Assembly: GCA_017965725.1 (NCBI GenBank)
Contig: JAGCPK010000046.1
Span: 1-56,415, forward strand
Source: Prevotella sp.
GTDB lineage: Bacteria > Bacteroidota > Bacteroidia > Bacteroidales > Bacteroidaceae
DNA: 56,415 nt
Direction of reading: 5' to 3'
Position numbers and translations under genes: made by a program. The notes beneath the pieces were generated by a model that was not told where the DNA came from, made no database searches, and saw only the letters and a program-made list of their open reading frames with translations. Positions within the stretch are counted from its first letter, which is position 1, and each line of letters starts with the position of its first letter. Positions 16,194-24,026 of this stretch are shown here, piece after piece.

Positions 16194-17159
16194 TCACGCA
16201 TACTTATAGAAGTAATAGGCTAAGAACGATATGCCAACAACCTTTAATATCACGTTGGGATCGCTGGATGCTGCAATGTTCAGATTCATCGAAACGGCGA
16301 CTACAACCACAGCCAGGAGCACCACCAATGCAAGAACTGTATAGAATAGTCTGCGGGGAATCCTAATGACATTGATCACGTGAAGCAGTGCCAGTATTAA
16401 GACGATCCCTACTGCAACGTCGGAGGCATGGTACAGATAGACCATCAAGTCGGTCATATTATCAATGTAGGAAAATCCGACGAAAACGGGAATGTTGGCA
16501 AGTATTGTAAGAATACTATAAAGGCTTATCAGCAAGATGAAGACTCCTTTGTGTTTTTTTGCAATCTTGACAGGCCCGCCTGTTTCCGGATCAATGTCTA
16601 TACCATGATGTTCCTTCTTGATGATACTGCGTCGGTACGAAGAACCTACGAAATAACCTATCCCCAAAGGTATGGCTAACAGACAGAAGATAATGATTCC
16701 CGCGATTGACTGGCCTTCTGCGATATAACTCAAAAAGAAATATAAGGGGATAAACAGTACGATGATCGGAACAAACCATTTCGTCAACTTTTGGTACAAA
16801 GCATTCTTTTCACACAGCGTCTTCACATCCGAAGTGGAATATTCATCAGTACGTGCCAGTCTATAAAGATACAGCCCGAACAGCAATGTTGTAATCCAGT
16901 CAACGGCAAGCACGATGCTGCCCAACATATTCAGTCGGCCATTGTAGTATTCTACAAATGCAATCAACGGCAATAACACCATATTAATCATTACAACCAG
17001 TTGTTTGGCATCCTTTCGTATGAAATTCATTCTACGACCCATCACCACACGGAGTTGCTCATCCGACACAATTTCCTGATTGTCCAACCTCTCGTCCATC
17101 AGGTTGTAAGCAGCCTTTAATTCATCCAACTCATGGAGTTCTAAAATATTCTCGTACAT
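16194..17159 (-). CDS. Polytopic membrane protein, putative partner of ECF sigma factor
   Basis: The start at 17159 gives MYENILELHELDELKAAYNL; upstream in-frame residues overlap the sigma gene and are not plausible. The first 50 residues form a charged helical cytoplasmic segment; the remaining 270 contain about seven or eight hydrophobic helices, with a basic loop in the middle (RRSIIKKEHH). The gene follows the sigma factor by 13 bp on the same strand, so it may hold the sigma through its N-terminal helix as an anti-sigma factor. No known anti-sigma zinc motif is present. Function is inferred from position only. Confidence 0.6.
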   Translation of the reverse strand: MYENILELHELDELKAAYNLMDERLDNQEIVSDEQLRVVMGRRMNFIRKDAKQLVVMINMVLLPLIAFVEYYNGRLNMLGSIVLAVDWITTLLFGLYLYRLARTDEYSTSDVKTLCEKNALYQKLTKWFVPIIVLFIPLYFFLSYIAEGQSIAGIIIFCLLAIPLGIGYFVGSSYRRSIIKKEHHGIDIDPETGGPVKIAKKHKGVFILLISLYSILTILANIPVFVGFSYIDNMTDLMVYLYHASDVAVGIVLILALLHVINVIRIPRRLFYTVLALVVLLAVVVVAVSMNLNIAASSDPNVILKVVGISFLAYYFYKYA

Positions 17160-17172
17160 AACCTTTCTGTTT

Positions 17173-17655
17173 TTAATTGTTTGACATTGATTTGAGTTGT
17201 TCCTTGATGCGGAACAGACGACTGGTGACAGCAGCGGTAGAGAGACCGACAATCGCGGCAATCTCGTCATACCTCATACTCTCTAACCACAGAAGGATAA
17301 TGGCGCGGTCGAACAGTTCAAGGCGATTGATTCTGTCGTACAGCATCTTGATCTGGCGACCACTCTCATCTGAAACACTCATCACATCCTTATCGATTAG
17401 TAGGGGAACGGTTGGTACGTTCCGTTTCTTGCCACGCTCAATGTTGCAGCAGGTGTTCAGGCTGACACGCCAGATCCACGTCTTCGGGCTGCTGTCGCCA
17501 CGGAACTTGGCAAAACCTTTCCAGAGGTTGACCAACACTTCCTGGAATAGGTCTTCTACATCGGTAGGGTTGTCTGAGAAGAAGTAACATACCGTGTAAA
17601 TTGTCTTACGGTATTCTCGGACCAGTTTTGTGAATTCTAATTCAATCTCATTCAT
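17173..17655 (-). CDS. ECF-type RNA polymerase sigma factor
   Basis: A 160-residue sigma-70 family protein with region 2 (DVEDLFQEVLVNLWKGFAKF, then SPKTWIWRVSLNTCCN for -10 recognition) and region 4 (ESMRYDEIAAIVGLSTAAVT, then SRLFRIKEQLK). There is no region 3, as expected for group 4 (ECF) sigmas. The polytopic membrane protein downstream is a likely cognate regulator. Upstream, the minus strand around 17690 reads GAAACTTT, which resembles an ECF -35 box and could indicate autoregulation, but no convincing -10 partner was found. Confidence 0.92.
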   Translation of the reverse strand: MNEIELEFTKLVREYRKTIYTVCYFFSDNPTDVEDLFQEVLVNLWKGFAKFRGDSSPKTWIWRVSLNTCCNIERGKKRNVPTVPLLIDKDVMSVSDESGRQIKMLYDRINRLELFDRAIILLWLESMRYDEIAAIVGLSTAAVTSRLFRIKEQLKSMSNN

Positions 17656-17736
17656 CTTTTTGGGAGTTTATTCAAACATTTAGTACCCAAAGTTTCAGAT
17701 TCCTTTCGAGAATATTTCTTAAAAAATGTTATTTCA

Positions 17737-18900
17737 TTATTTTGCCAGAAGATCATGGTAGAGTCGGATGACTTGACTGGCGACATCTTGTCCTTCGAAG
17801 CGACGGATATACGCACGACTGCGGGTGATGCGCTGTTCGCGACCTTCCGCTCCCTTGAGACTCTGACGGATGGCCTGGGCCATGGCCTGCTCATCGTCAG
17901 GATCGACATAAAGGGAGTCGGGGCCTCCTGCCTCTTCAAGACAGGAATCCGTGCAGGCGACAACGGGCAGACCCATGCTGATGGCTTCGATGATGGGGAT
18001 GCCGAACCCTTCGTAGCGGGAGGGATAGACAAAGGCTTCTGCACCCGCATAGAGGGCGGGTAACTCTTCGTCGGTCACTCCGTGAAGGATCTGGACGCGA
18101 TGGTTGAGGTTGTGGGTCTTGGCGTAGTCAATCACTTGATCTGTATATTTCGTGTGGCGACCTACAATGACGAGGCATATATCTTCAGGCAGATAGGGAA
18201 GGGCCTTGACTGCCAATAGGATATTTTTGCGGGCTTCAATGGAGCCGACACTGAGCATATAGCGTTTAGAGTTTGCAGACTCTAAATTCTCAGTTCTACA
18301 CTCTACACTAAATCTTGGGGCGAAACTCTGGTAGATGACGGAGATGCGACCTTCGTCAATATGCCCGTATGCCATGATGTCGCGCTTCGTACATTCGCTG
18401 ATGGCGATGATATGGTCTGCCTCACGGAGGGTCTGACGGAACTTCCAGGCGTAGATCTTCGTGTCAACCCAGTGATAGTACTCTGGATGGCGCAGGAAGA
18501 TCAGGTCGTGGATGGTGACAACGCTCTTGATGCCACTCTTGCGGATACCAACGGGCAGTTCGCCTGAGAGTCCGTGATAGAGTCGGACGCCGTCGCGCTG
18601 GAGATCCTTGATGATGCCATGCGTGCGCCAGAGTGCGTTTTCTACGGCAGAAAACGTTGTTTTCTTATTGGGAAAACGTTGTTTTCTGGCGGAGAAAACA
18701 ATGTTTTCTGACTGGGAAACCATTTGTCGAAGGCTTTCCTTCCCCTCGTCAGGCGTGTAGAGGCGCAATTGGAGTGCTGAATCTGCAGATCCGGTACAAC
18801 GGGCGATGTCGTTGACGAGTGTCCGTCCGTAACTGCCGAGGCCTGTGCCGTTGCTGACAATCCGCTTGGCGTCGTAGCCGATGATGAGTTGGTCGTTCAT
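17737..18900 (-). CDS. GT4-family glycosyltransferase
   Basis: A GT-B fold glycosyltransferase of about 387 residues. The ATG at 18900 (MNDQLIIGYDAKR) is chosen because it overlaps the GtrA stop as ATGA; the longer open frame upstream only shadows GtrA. The C-terminal donor-binding half has SVGSIEARKN and the EX7E-type segment FVYPSRYEGFGIPIIEAISMG. It likely adds a sugar to a cell-surface glycan, with GtrA and GT2 neighbours. Two in-frame stretches look inserted: residues about 57-88, encoded by a 22-bp palindromic repeat array, and about 195-215 (VECRTENLESANS), encoded by a low-complexity repeat at 18275-18312. Confidence 0.9.
   Translation of the reverse strand: MNDQLIIGYDAKRIVSNGTGLGSYGRTLVNDIARCTGSADSALQLRLYTPDEGKESLRQMVSQSENIVFSARKQRFPNKKTTFSAVENALWRTHGIIKDLQRDGVRLYHGLSGELPVGIRKSGIKSVVTIHDLIFLRHPEYYHWVDTKIYAWKFRQTLREADHIIAISECTKRDIMAYGHIDEGRISVIYQSFAPRFSVECRTENLESANSKRYMLSVGSIEARKNILLAVKALPYLPEDICLVIVGRHTKYTDQVIDYAKTHNLNHRVQILHGVTDEELPALYAGAEAFVYPSRYEGFGIPIIEAISMGLPVVACTDSCLEEAGGPDSLYVDPDDEQAMAQAIRQSLKGAEGREQRITRSRAYIRRFEGQDVASQVIRLYHDLLAK
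18275..18312. repeat. Low-complexity linker-like sequence inside GT4 gene
   Basis: The coding strand contains iterations of TAGTGTAGA/GTGTAGA and GAGAATTTAGAG. It encodes a hydrophilic stretch just before the conserved MLSVGSIEARKN motif. It resembles short intergenic filler in this window and is probably an in-frame expansion. Confidence 0.5.
18637..18724. repeat. 22-bp palindromic tandem repeat, 4 units, in coding sequence
   Basis: Four units begin at 18637, 18659, 18681 and 18703, exactly 22 bp apart. Each reads GTTTTCT, five variable bases (ACGGC, TATTG, GGCGG, GACTG), RGAAAAC (GGAAACC in the last), then three bases (GTT, GTT, AAT, ATT). The arms GTTTTCT and AGAAAAC are inverted copies, so hairpins can form within a unit and across unit borders (AGAAAAC-GTT-GTTTTCT). 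The array lies wholly inside the GT4 gene without causing a stop. Confidence 0.9.
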
Positions 18901-19280
18901 GAACGTCTGAAATGTTTGAATACGAAACGTACGATAAGGAAGTTCGTCGGTACGGCGATGAGCAGGACGGCAAAGGGAGCCAACAGCCGGTGCATTCCTA
19001 TCCATAGGAAGAAGTTGAACAGGCCTATCTGCAGGAAGTAGTTGAAGATATGTGCTCCTGCGAAGCCTGCACCATTGCGGGTGGATGTGCTCTCCTTGAA
19101 GGTGTAGTGGGCTGACAGGTAATAGTTGAAGAGGAAACTGACGAAATAACCGAGGGTATAGGCCACATTGACGTTGATCCAGTGCTGCAGCACCCAATAC
19201 ACGCCGTAGTGGATAGCCACAGCGATGACTCCTACGATGCCGAAGCGGATGATTTCGCCAAGAGTCTCTTTTCTCTCCAT
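18897..19280 (-). CDS. GtrA-family membrane protein
   Basis: A small protein of about 127 residues with four transmembrane helices and the GtrA signature: FGIVGVIAVAIHYGVYW at the start, LGYFVSFLFNYYLSAHYTFK in the middle, and FLIVRFVFKHF at the end. GtrA-like proteins are thought to help move polyprenyl-phosphate-linked sugars across the inner membrane for glycan modification. ATG 19280 is preferred to an upstream in-frame TTG. Its stop overlaps the GT4 start (ATGA), and a GT2 of the DPM1/GtrB type lies 24 bp upstream, forming the common GtrA-GtrB pairing. Confidence 0.92.
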   Translation of the reverse strand: MERKETLGEIIRFGIVGVIAVAIHYGVYWVLQHWINVNVAYTLGYFVSFLFNYYLSAHYTFKESTSTRNGAGFAGAHIFNYFLQIGLFNFFLWIGMHRLLAPFAVLLIAVPTNFLIVRFVFKHFRRS

Positions 19281-19304
19281 GATTGTTGATTTATGCAAAG
19301 ATTC

Positions 19305-20234
19305 CTAAACGCCTTCTTTGTCGCGAACCAGATAGACGGGGCGCTCCTTGGTCTCATAGAAGATGCGACCCAGATACTCACCGATGATTCCCAATGAGAG
19401 CAGTTGTACGCCTCCCAAGAACAGGATGACTGTCATCAGGGTGGGATAGCCCGCCACAGGGTCGTCCCATATCATCGTGGTGATGAGTACGTAGCACATA
19501 TAGGCGAAGGCGACGGAAGACATGAGCAGGCCTAAGACTGTTGCAATGCGCAGGGGGGCAGTGGTAAACGAGGTGATGCCGTCCATAGCGAGACTGAACA
19601 GACGGAAGAAGTTGAAGGATGACTCTCCTGCCAGCCGGTCACCTTGTTCAAACAGGATCTCATGCTTCTTGAATCCAATCCAGCAGTACATGCCCTTCGT
19701 ATATCTCTGTGTCTCGCGCAGTTGTTTCAGGGCATCAATACATTTGCGGTCCAACAGCCGGAAGTCGCCTACATTCTCCAGAATCTCTACGCGTGTTGTC
19801 TTTTGCAGGAGACGGTAATAGAGGAGGGTGAAGCGCTTGCGCAACCAACTTTCTTTCCCTCTGGTTATACGTTTGGCATAGACATCCTCATAGCCTTCCT
19901 CCCAAAACTTCAGCATGTCGGGGATGACATGGGGCGGATGCTGAAGGTCTGCATCCATAATCACCAGACAATCGCCAGTGGCATAGTCGAAGCCTGCAAG
20001 CATGGCATTCTCTTTTCCGAAGTTACGGGAAAGGTCTATATAACAGATACGCTGATCCTTTGACCTCAGTTGCTTGATGACAGAGAGGGTCTGATCCTTG
20101 CTTCCGTCATTCACCATCAGGACTTCCCATTGGTAGTCTGTCTGAGAGTCCATCAACTGCAGGAGTGCGGCATAGAGTGCTTCGAGCGACTCCGCTTCGT
20201 TATAACACGGAATGAGAATACTTACTTTCTTCAT
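19305..20234 (-). CDS. GT2 polyprenol-phosphate glycosyltransferase (GtrB/DPM1-like)
   Basis: About 309 residues. The N-terminal GT-A domain has SILIPCYNEAESL, MVNDGSKDQT and the DXD-type VIMDADLQHPP, with the QRYTKGMYCWIGF segment typical of dolichol/undecaprenyl-phosphate sugar synthases. Two C-terminal transmembrane helices (about 230-290) anchor it to the inner membrane. It likely makes undecaprenyl-phosphate-linked sugar for the neighbouring GtrA and glycosyltransferases. The start at ATG 20234 overlaps the upstream stop (ATGA); an in-frame TTG at 20243 is less likely. Confidence 0.93.
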   Translation of the reverse strand: MKKVSILIPCYNEAESLEALYAALLQLMDSQTDYQWEVLMVNDGSKDQTLSVIKQLRSKDQRICYIDLSRNFGKENAMLAGFDYATGDCLVIMDADLQHPPHVIPDMLKFWEEGYEDVYAKRITRGKESWLRKRFTLLYYRLLQKTTRVEILENVGDFRLLDRKCIDALKQLRETQRYTKGMYCWIGFKKHEILFEQGDRLAGESSFNFFRLFSLAMDGITSFTTAPLRIATVLGLLMSSVAFAYMCYVLITTMIWDDPVAGYPTLMTVILFLGGVQLLSLGIIGEYLGRIFYETKERPVYLVRDKEGV

Positions 20235-21394
20235 GTCTTGCAATCTTTGAGTTTGTTATAGTCCTTCGTATAGATCTCGTAGCAGAGTTTCAACCACACC
20301 AGTACCACAGGCAGTGCCTTCAGACCGTAAGGCTTCATCCACTCCTCGCGAAGGAACTTAGGCATCAGGTCGGAGTGGGCCATCGTACAGAAGAAGAACA
20401 CATAGACCATCAAAGCGATGTCCCACTTATTGCGCTTCCAAGGAGCCGCAGTAAACCAGATGGCTACACCCACGACGGCAATGATATAGGTGCTGTTCTC
20501 TGAGCCTGTGCTGAAGAGCACTGTGAATATCAACACCGAGGCCAGCAGGGTCTGTCGGAATGCTTCGTTGCCGTATTGCTTCAGACGCAGATAGGGCAGG
20601 GCGAAGGCGATGAGGCCAGGGATGATGAGCCACAGGTCGGAATAGGCTGAAGAACCGGAGATCTTCCTGACGATTCCTAACAGTGAGATGTTTGTACCGT
20701 GACTGAACATATTGTCGGCGTTCTTATGGATAAGGACGTTCAACCACTCTTGATATTGGTTGATGATGTACTGAGGACTTGAAATAACCATTGGTGCCAC
20801 GAACAATACGACAGCCCAGAAAACAATGGAGCCAATAAACTTACCCTTGTGCTTGGAAAACAGAAAGAAAGCCAGTCCTACGATACCGTAGATCTTGACA
20901 AAGGTACCGAGTACCAGGAAAAAGGCTGCCCAGAAGTCCTTTTCTTTCTCTATCAGACAATAGGTGAGAAGGATGATGGCTGCAATGGCGATATTGAACT
21001 GCTGCATCTGTACACCATTAAGCAGTTCGTGTGCACAGAACCAACAGATGAATATTTGCTGGTATCTGGTGAAGACATTATGACGGATGGACAGGTAGAG
21101 AAACAGGGTGAGAGCGACGAGCCACAGGAGCATGCCAATCCATACCGGTGGGATGGCGTAGGGACCTATCACCAGAGAGAACACCGGTCCATAGAGGAAC
21201 AAATCAAAGTATTCCTTCGGATAGTGGATATACAATGGCAACTGGTCAACGGTGTGCCAGTAGGCCTGTTTAAAAATCAGAAAGTTATTGTCTCTCCCAT
21301 GTCCGAAACGCGTCATCCCCGTCACGGCAATGATTATCCAGAGCCAAAGGACCGTACGCTGGTCTGTGAGAAACAATCTGATTTTTTCTTTCAT
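20231..21394 (-). CDS. GT87/DUF2029-like polytopic glycosyltransferase
   Basis: A membrane protein of 387 residues with about nine or ten hydrophobic helices and a large first periplasmic loop containing RDNNFLIFKQAYWHTVD, close to the start as in GT-C enzymes. The segment NGVQMQQFNIAIAAIILLTY recalls the DUF2029/mannosyltransferase family, which uses polyprenyl-phosphate sugars at the periplasmic face. As first gene of the minus-strand run it has a -7 box 18 bp upstream and is translationally coupled to the GT2 by an ATGA overlap, fitting use of that enzyme's product. Donor and acceptor are unknown. Confidence 0.78.
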   Translation of the reverse strand: MKEKIRLFLTDQRTVLWLWIIIAVTGMTRFGHGRDNNFLIFKQAYWHTVDQLPLYIHYPKEYFDLFLYGPVFSLVIGPYAIPPVWIGMLLWLVALTLFLYLSIRHNVFTRYQQIFICWFCAHELLNGVQMQQFNIAIAAIILLTYCLIEKEKDFWAAFFLVLGTFVKIYGIVGLAFFLFSKHKGKFIGSIVFWAVVLFVAPMVISSPQYIINQYQEWLNVLIHKNADNMFSHGTNISLLGIVRKISGSSAYSDLWLIIPGLIAFALPYLRLKQYGNEAFRQTLLASVLIFTVLFSTGSENSTYIIAVVGVAIWFTAAPWKRNKWDIALMVYVFFFCTMAHSDLMPKFLREEWMKPYGLKALPVVLVWLKLCYEIYTKDYNKLKDCKT

Positions 21395-21411
21395 TTTCTT
21401 CTATTTTTGTG

Positions 21412-21419
21412 CAAAGGTA
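21412..21419 (-). promoter_or_regulatory. -7 box for GT87-GT2-GtrA-GT4 run
   Basis: The minus strand reads TACCTTTGCA, 17 bp before the ATG at 21394. It is divergent from the promoter at 21455-21470. Confidence 0.6.
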
Positions 21420-21454
21420 ACAAATAATTCATAAATAATAAGGTATAATCATAA

Positions 21455-21470
21455 TAATTTTGTAATTTTG
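21455..21470 (+). promoter_or_regulatory. Tandem -7 boxes before WaaE-like GT2
   Basis: TAATTTTG occurs twice back to back (21455-21462 and 21463-21470). The second copy ends only 6 bases before the ATG at 21477, so transcripts would have almost no 5' leader. Confidence 0.55.
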
Positions 21471-21476
21471 CACGCA

Positions 21477-22253
21477 ATGAGTGAGACAAACAAGATATCG
21501 GTCGTCATCAATACACGGAATGCGGAACAGCATCTTCAAGAGGTGATTGATGCGGTGAAGGACTTTGATGAGGTTCTGATCTGCGATATGGAGAGTACCG
21601 ATAATACCGTTGTCATCGCCCAGAAGAATGGTTGCCGTATTGTCACATTCCCCAAAGCCGACCATAAGAGTGCCGAGCCGGCACGTACCTTTGCCATCCA
21701 GTCGGCAACCAGTCCTTGGGTGCTGGTAGTGGATGCCGACGAGATTGTCACTCCGGAACTGCGAGACTATCTCTATCGCCGGATAGAACAGCCGGATTGT
21801 CCTGCCGGACTCTATATCCCCCGTCTGAATAAGTTTATGGGCAAGACAATGACCTGCGCCTATCCCGACTATCAGTTGCGCTTCTTCATCCGTGAGGGTA
21901 CGGAGTGGCCTCCTTATGTCCACACCTTTCCCAAGGTGAACGGACGATTGGACTATCTGCCTAAAAGTCAACGGGAACTTGCCCTGATTCATCTGGCTAA
22001 TGACTCCATACACAGTATCATGGAAAAGGACAATCGTTATAGTGACAATGATGTCGATAAGAAAGCCCACAAGAATTATGGGGCTGGTGCACTGTTATGG
22101 CGTCCTTTCTGGCGATTCTTCAAATGCTATGTGATGGAAGGGGGCTGGCGCGACGGTATCCAAGGCTTGATCTATGCAGGACTGAAAGGGGTCTATCAGT
22201 TTGAACTGGTGGCAAAGATGATTGAAAGACGACATTCGCAAGAACAATCATAA
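21477..22253 (+). CDS. WaaE/KdtX-like GT2 glycosyltransferase
   Basis: A 258-residue cytoplasmic or peripheral GT-A enzyme: KISVVINTRNAEQHL, CDMESTDNTV and VLVVDADEIVTPEL match the WaaE/KdtX group that adds a hexose to LPS inner core. ATG 21477 is chosen because the GT2 core starts directly after it; an upstream TTG lies within the promoter. There is hardly any leader, so initiation may be leaderless. It is followed after one base by an LpxL-like acyltransferase and then a fucosyltransferase, so an LPS or lipo-oligosaccharide substrate is plausible. Confidence 0.9.
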   Translation: MSETNKISVVINTRNAEQHLQEVIDAVKDFDEVLICDMESTDNTVVIAQKNGCRIVTFPKADHKSAEPARTFAIQSATSPWVLVVDADEIVTPELRDYLYRRIEQPDCPAGLYIPRLNKFMGKTMTCAYPDYQLRFFIREGTEWPPYVHTFPKVNGRLDYLPKSQRELALIHLANDSIHSIMEKDNRYSDNDVDKKAHKNYGAGALLWRPFWRFFKCYVMEGGWRDGIQGLIYAGLKGVYQFELVAKMIERRHSQEQS

Positions 22254-22254
22254 G

Positions 22255-23217
22255 ATGAGGAATCTGATCTATTATATCGTATATGGCATTTTTGCGCTGT
22301 TCTCCCTGTTGCCGATGTGGGTGCATTACCTGATCTCCGACGTGATGTATGTCATTGTCTATTATCTGGTGGGATACAGGAAGAAACTGGTGCGGAAAAA
22401 TCTGAGGGATAGTTTTCCTGAGAAATCAACGGAAGAACTGTTGGCCATTGAGAAGGCATTCTATCAATGGTTCTGTGATTACCTGGTAGAGACCATCAAA
22501 CTGCTTACCATCAGCAAGAAAGAGATAAAGCGGCGTATGGTGTTCAAGGGTGCTGAGATTGTTGATGAGATTGTGGCAAGCGGTCAGTCATGTGCTATGT
22601 ATCTGGGGCATTATTGCAACTGGGAATGGATCTCCACGATGCCCCTGTGGGTATCGTCGAGGTGTCAGTGCGGACAGATCTATCATGTGTTGGAGAATTC
22701 CATATTCGACCGTCTGTTCCTCCATCTGCGTCAGCGGATGGGTGCCGTCTGTATTCCTATGGCAGAGACACTGCGACGGATAGCAACCTATCGTCAGCAA
22801 CAGATACCCGTCGTCATCGGTTATATCTCCGATCAGGTGCCGTTCTGGAATAACATCCATCACTGGATAGACTTCCTCAATCATGATACGCCGGTGCTGA
22901 CGGGTACGGAGCGACTGGTCCGCAGTGCTGGTCATGCCGTGTTGTATTTCGATGTGAAACGTATTCGTCGTGGCTATTATGAAACAGAAATCAAACTGAT
23001 TCAAAGAGACCCCAAGCAGACGAAGGACTATGAGTTGACGGATGCCGCCTTCCGTTTGTTGGAGGATTCTATCCGGACTGCCCCACAGTACTGGCTCTGG
23101 ACGCATAACCGTTGGAAGCGTACCCGTGAGGAATATAATCTGCGTTACGATGAGACCACGGGACGCGTGGATATCACCTCAACTGTAGAGGAACTGAAAG
23201 CCAAGAAAGGATTATGA
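22255..23217 (+). CDS. LpxL/HtrB-like lysophospholipid/lipid A acyltransferase
   Basis: About 320 residues with an N-terminal membrane helix (LIYYIVYGIFALFSLLP) and the HX4D/E acyltransferase motif seen as GHYCNWEW. VGYRKKLVRKNLRDSFPEKS matches the conserved N-terminal part of lipid A secondary acyltransferases, and DQVPFWNNIHHWIDFLNHDT the later substrate region. It likely transfers an acyl chain to a lipid A precursor or an aminolipid at the inner membrane. The ATG at 22255 follows the previous stop by one base; the stop overlaps the next ATG (ATGA). Confidence 0.92.
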   Translation: MRNLIYYIVYGIFALFSLLPMWVHYLISDVMYVIVYYLVGYRKKLVRKNLRDSFPEKSTEELLAIEKAFYQWFCDYLVETIKLLTISKKEIKRRMVFKGAEIVDEIVASGQSCAMYLGHYCNWEWISTMPLWVSSRCQCGQIYHVLENSIFDRLFLHLRQRMGAVCIPMAETLRRIATYRQQQIPVVIGYISDQVPFWNNIHHWIDFLNHDTPVLTGTERLVRSAGHAVLYFDVKRIRRGYYETEIKLIQRDPKQTKDYELTDAAFRLLEDSIRTAPQYWLWTHNRWKRTREEYNLRYDETTGRVDITSTVEELKAKKGL

Positions 23218-24026
23218 TCTTCGTGCACGACAAGGGCCGGATGGCGAATAACATGCTGCAATACGGGCACATCTATGCCTGGGGGCGGGAGCATGGACGT
23301 CAGACTGTCTCGATACGATTTGCCTATAAATATCCTTGGTTTCATATCTGCCATACCCCTCATCATAATTTCCTGACTTATGTCTTTGCTAAGTATGCCG
23401 CCAAATGGGGACTGATACCCACGGTAAGTTTTGATGAGGAAGATGTTGACTATAGCCGTGAGGAACAGTTGATGCTTTCTCGGAGGATGATTCTGGTAGA
23501 GGGATGGTATGCCCGTTGGTATGACCTTTTCCTCAAATACAAACCGGAAATCCTGCAACTCTTTGCCTTTGATGAGGCAGTAGAGCAAAAGGCGAAGGAA
23601 CGGTTGGGCGATATGTGGGGTGTCCGACTTGGTGTGCATATCCGTCGTGGGGATTATGCGACCTTCCAAGGGGGGCGTTTCTTCTATAGTGACGAGCAAT
23701 ATGTGAGAATCATTCGTGACTATTATGACCACTGTTATCCGAAGGAACGACTGAATGTGTATATTTGTTCCAATGATCCGAATCTCGATAAGGATTATTA
23801 CCGTGAGCGGTTGTCGAACTTCTTCGTTTACTTCCCAGAAGGCAACCCTGCTGAAGACCTCTGCCTATTATCAAAGTGCGATAACCTGATGGGTCCTCCC
23901 AGTACGTTTACGTTGGTAGCATCGATGTATCAGAACCAGCCTTTGTATTGGATTGAAGATCCTGACAAAGCGGTGATGCCTTCCGATTTCAAATACTTCG
24001 ACGATCTATTCCGTCATATTATTTAA
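23214..24026 (+). CDS. Putative GT11-like alpha-1,2-fucosyltransferase
   Basis: A 270-residue protein with the GT11 signature VHIRRGDY around residue 145 and an N-terminal segment GRMANNMLQYGHIYAWG in the position of the usual GxGNQLFQYA. Further motifs (YICSNDPNLDKDYY; CDNLMGPPSTFTLVASM) fit motifs II and III of this family, which binds GDP-fucose. It likely caps a surface glycan with fucose. It starts inside the acyltransferase stop (ATGA overlap). Its 3' end overlaps the convergent phosphoethanolamine transferase gene by 21 bp. Confidence 0.82.
   Translation: MIFVHDKGRMANNMLQYGHIYAWGREHGRQTVSIRFAYKYPWFHICHTPHHNFLTYVFAKYAAKWGLIPTVSFDEEDVDYSREEQLMLSRRMILVEGWYARWYDLFLKYKPEILQLFAFDEAVEQKAKERLGDMWGVRLGVHIRRGDYATFQGGRFFYSDEQYVRIIRDYYDHCYPKERLNVYICSNDPNLDKDYYRERLSNFFVYFPEGNPAEDLCLLSKCDNLMGPPSTFTLVASMYQNQPLYWIEDPDKAVMPSDFKYFDDLFRHII

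Noticed and set aside
17680..17700. ECF-type autoregulatory promoter (GAAACTTT on the minus strand)
   Set aside because: A -35-like sequence is present but I could not find a convincing -10 partner at a fitting distance.
18637..18724. Possible miniature CRISPR array
   Set aside because: Spacers would be only 5 or 3 bases, no cas genes are near, and the array lies inside a coding sequence.
18901..19197. 99-residue N-terminal extension of the GT4 protein
   Set aside because: It lies over GtrA in another frame, is low in hydrophobic structure and not GT-like; the ATGA overlap start at 18900 fits better.
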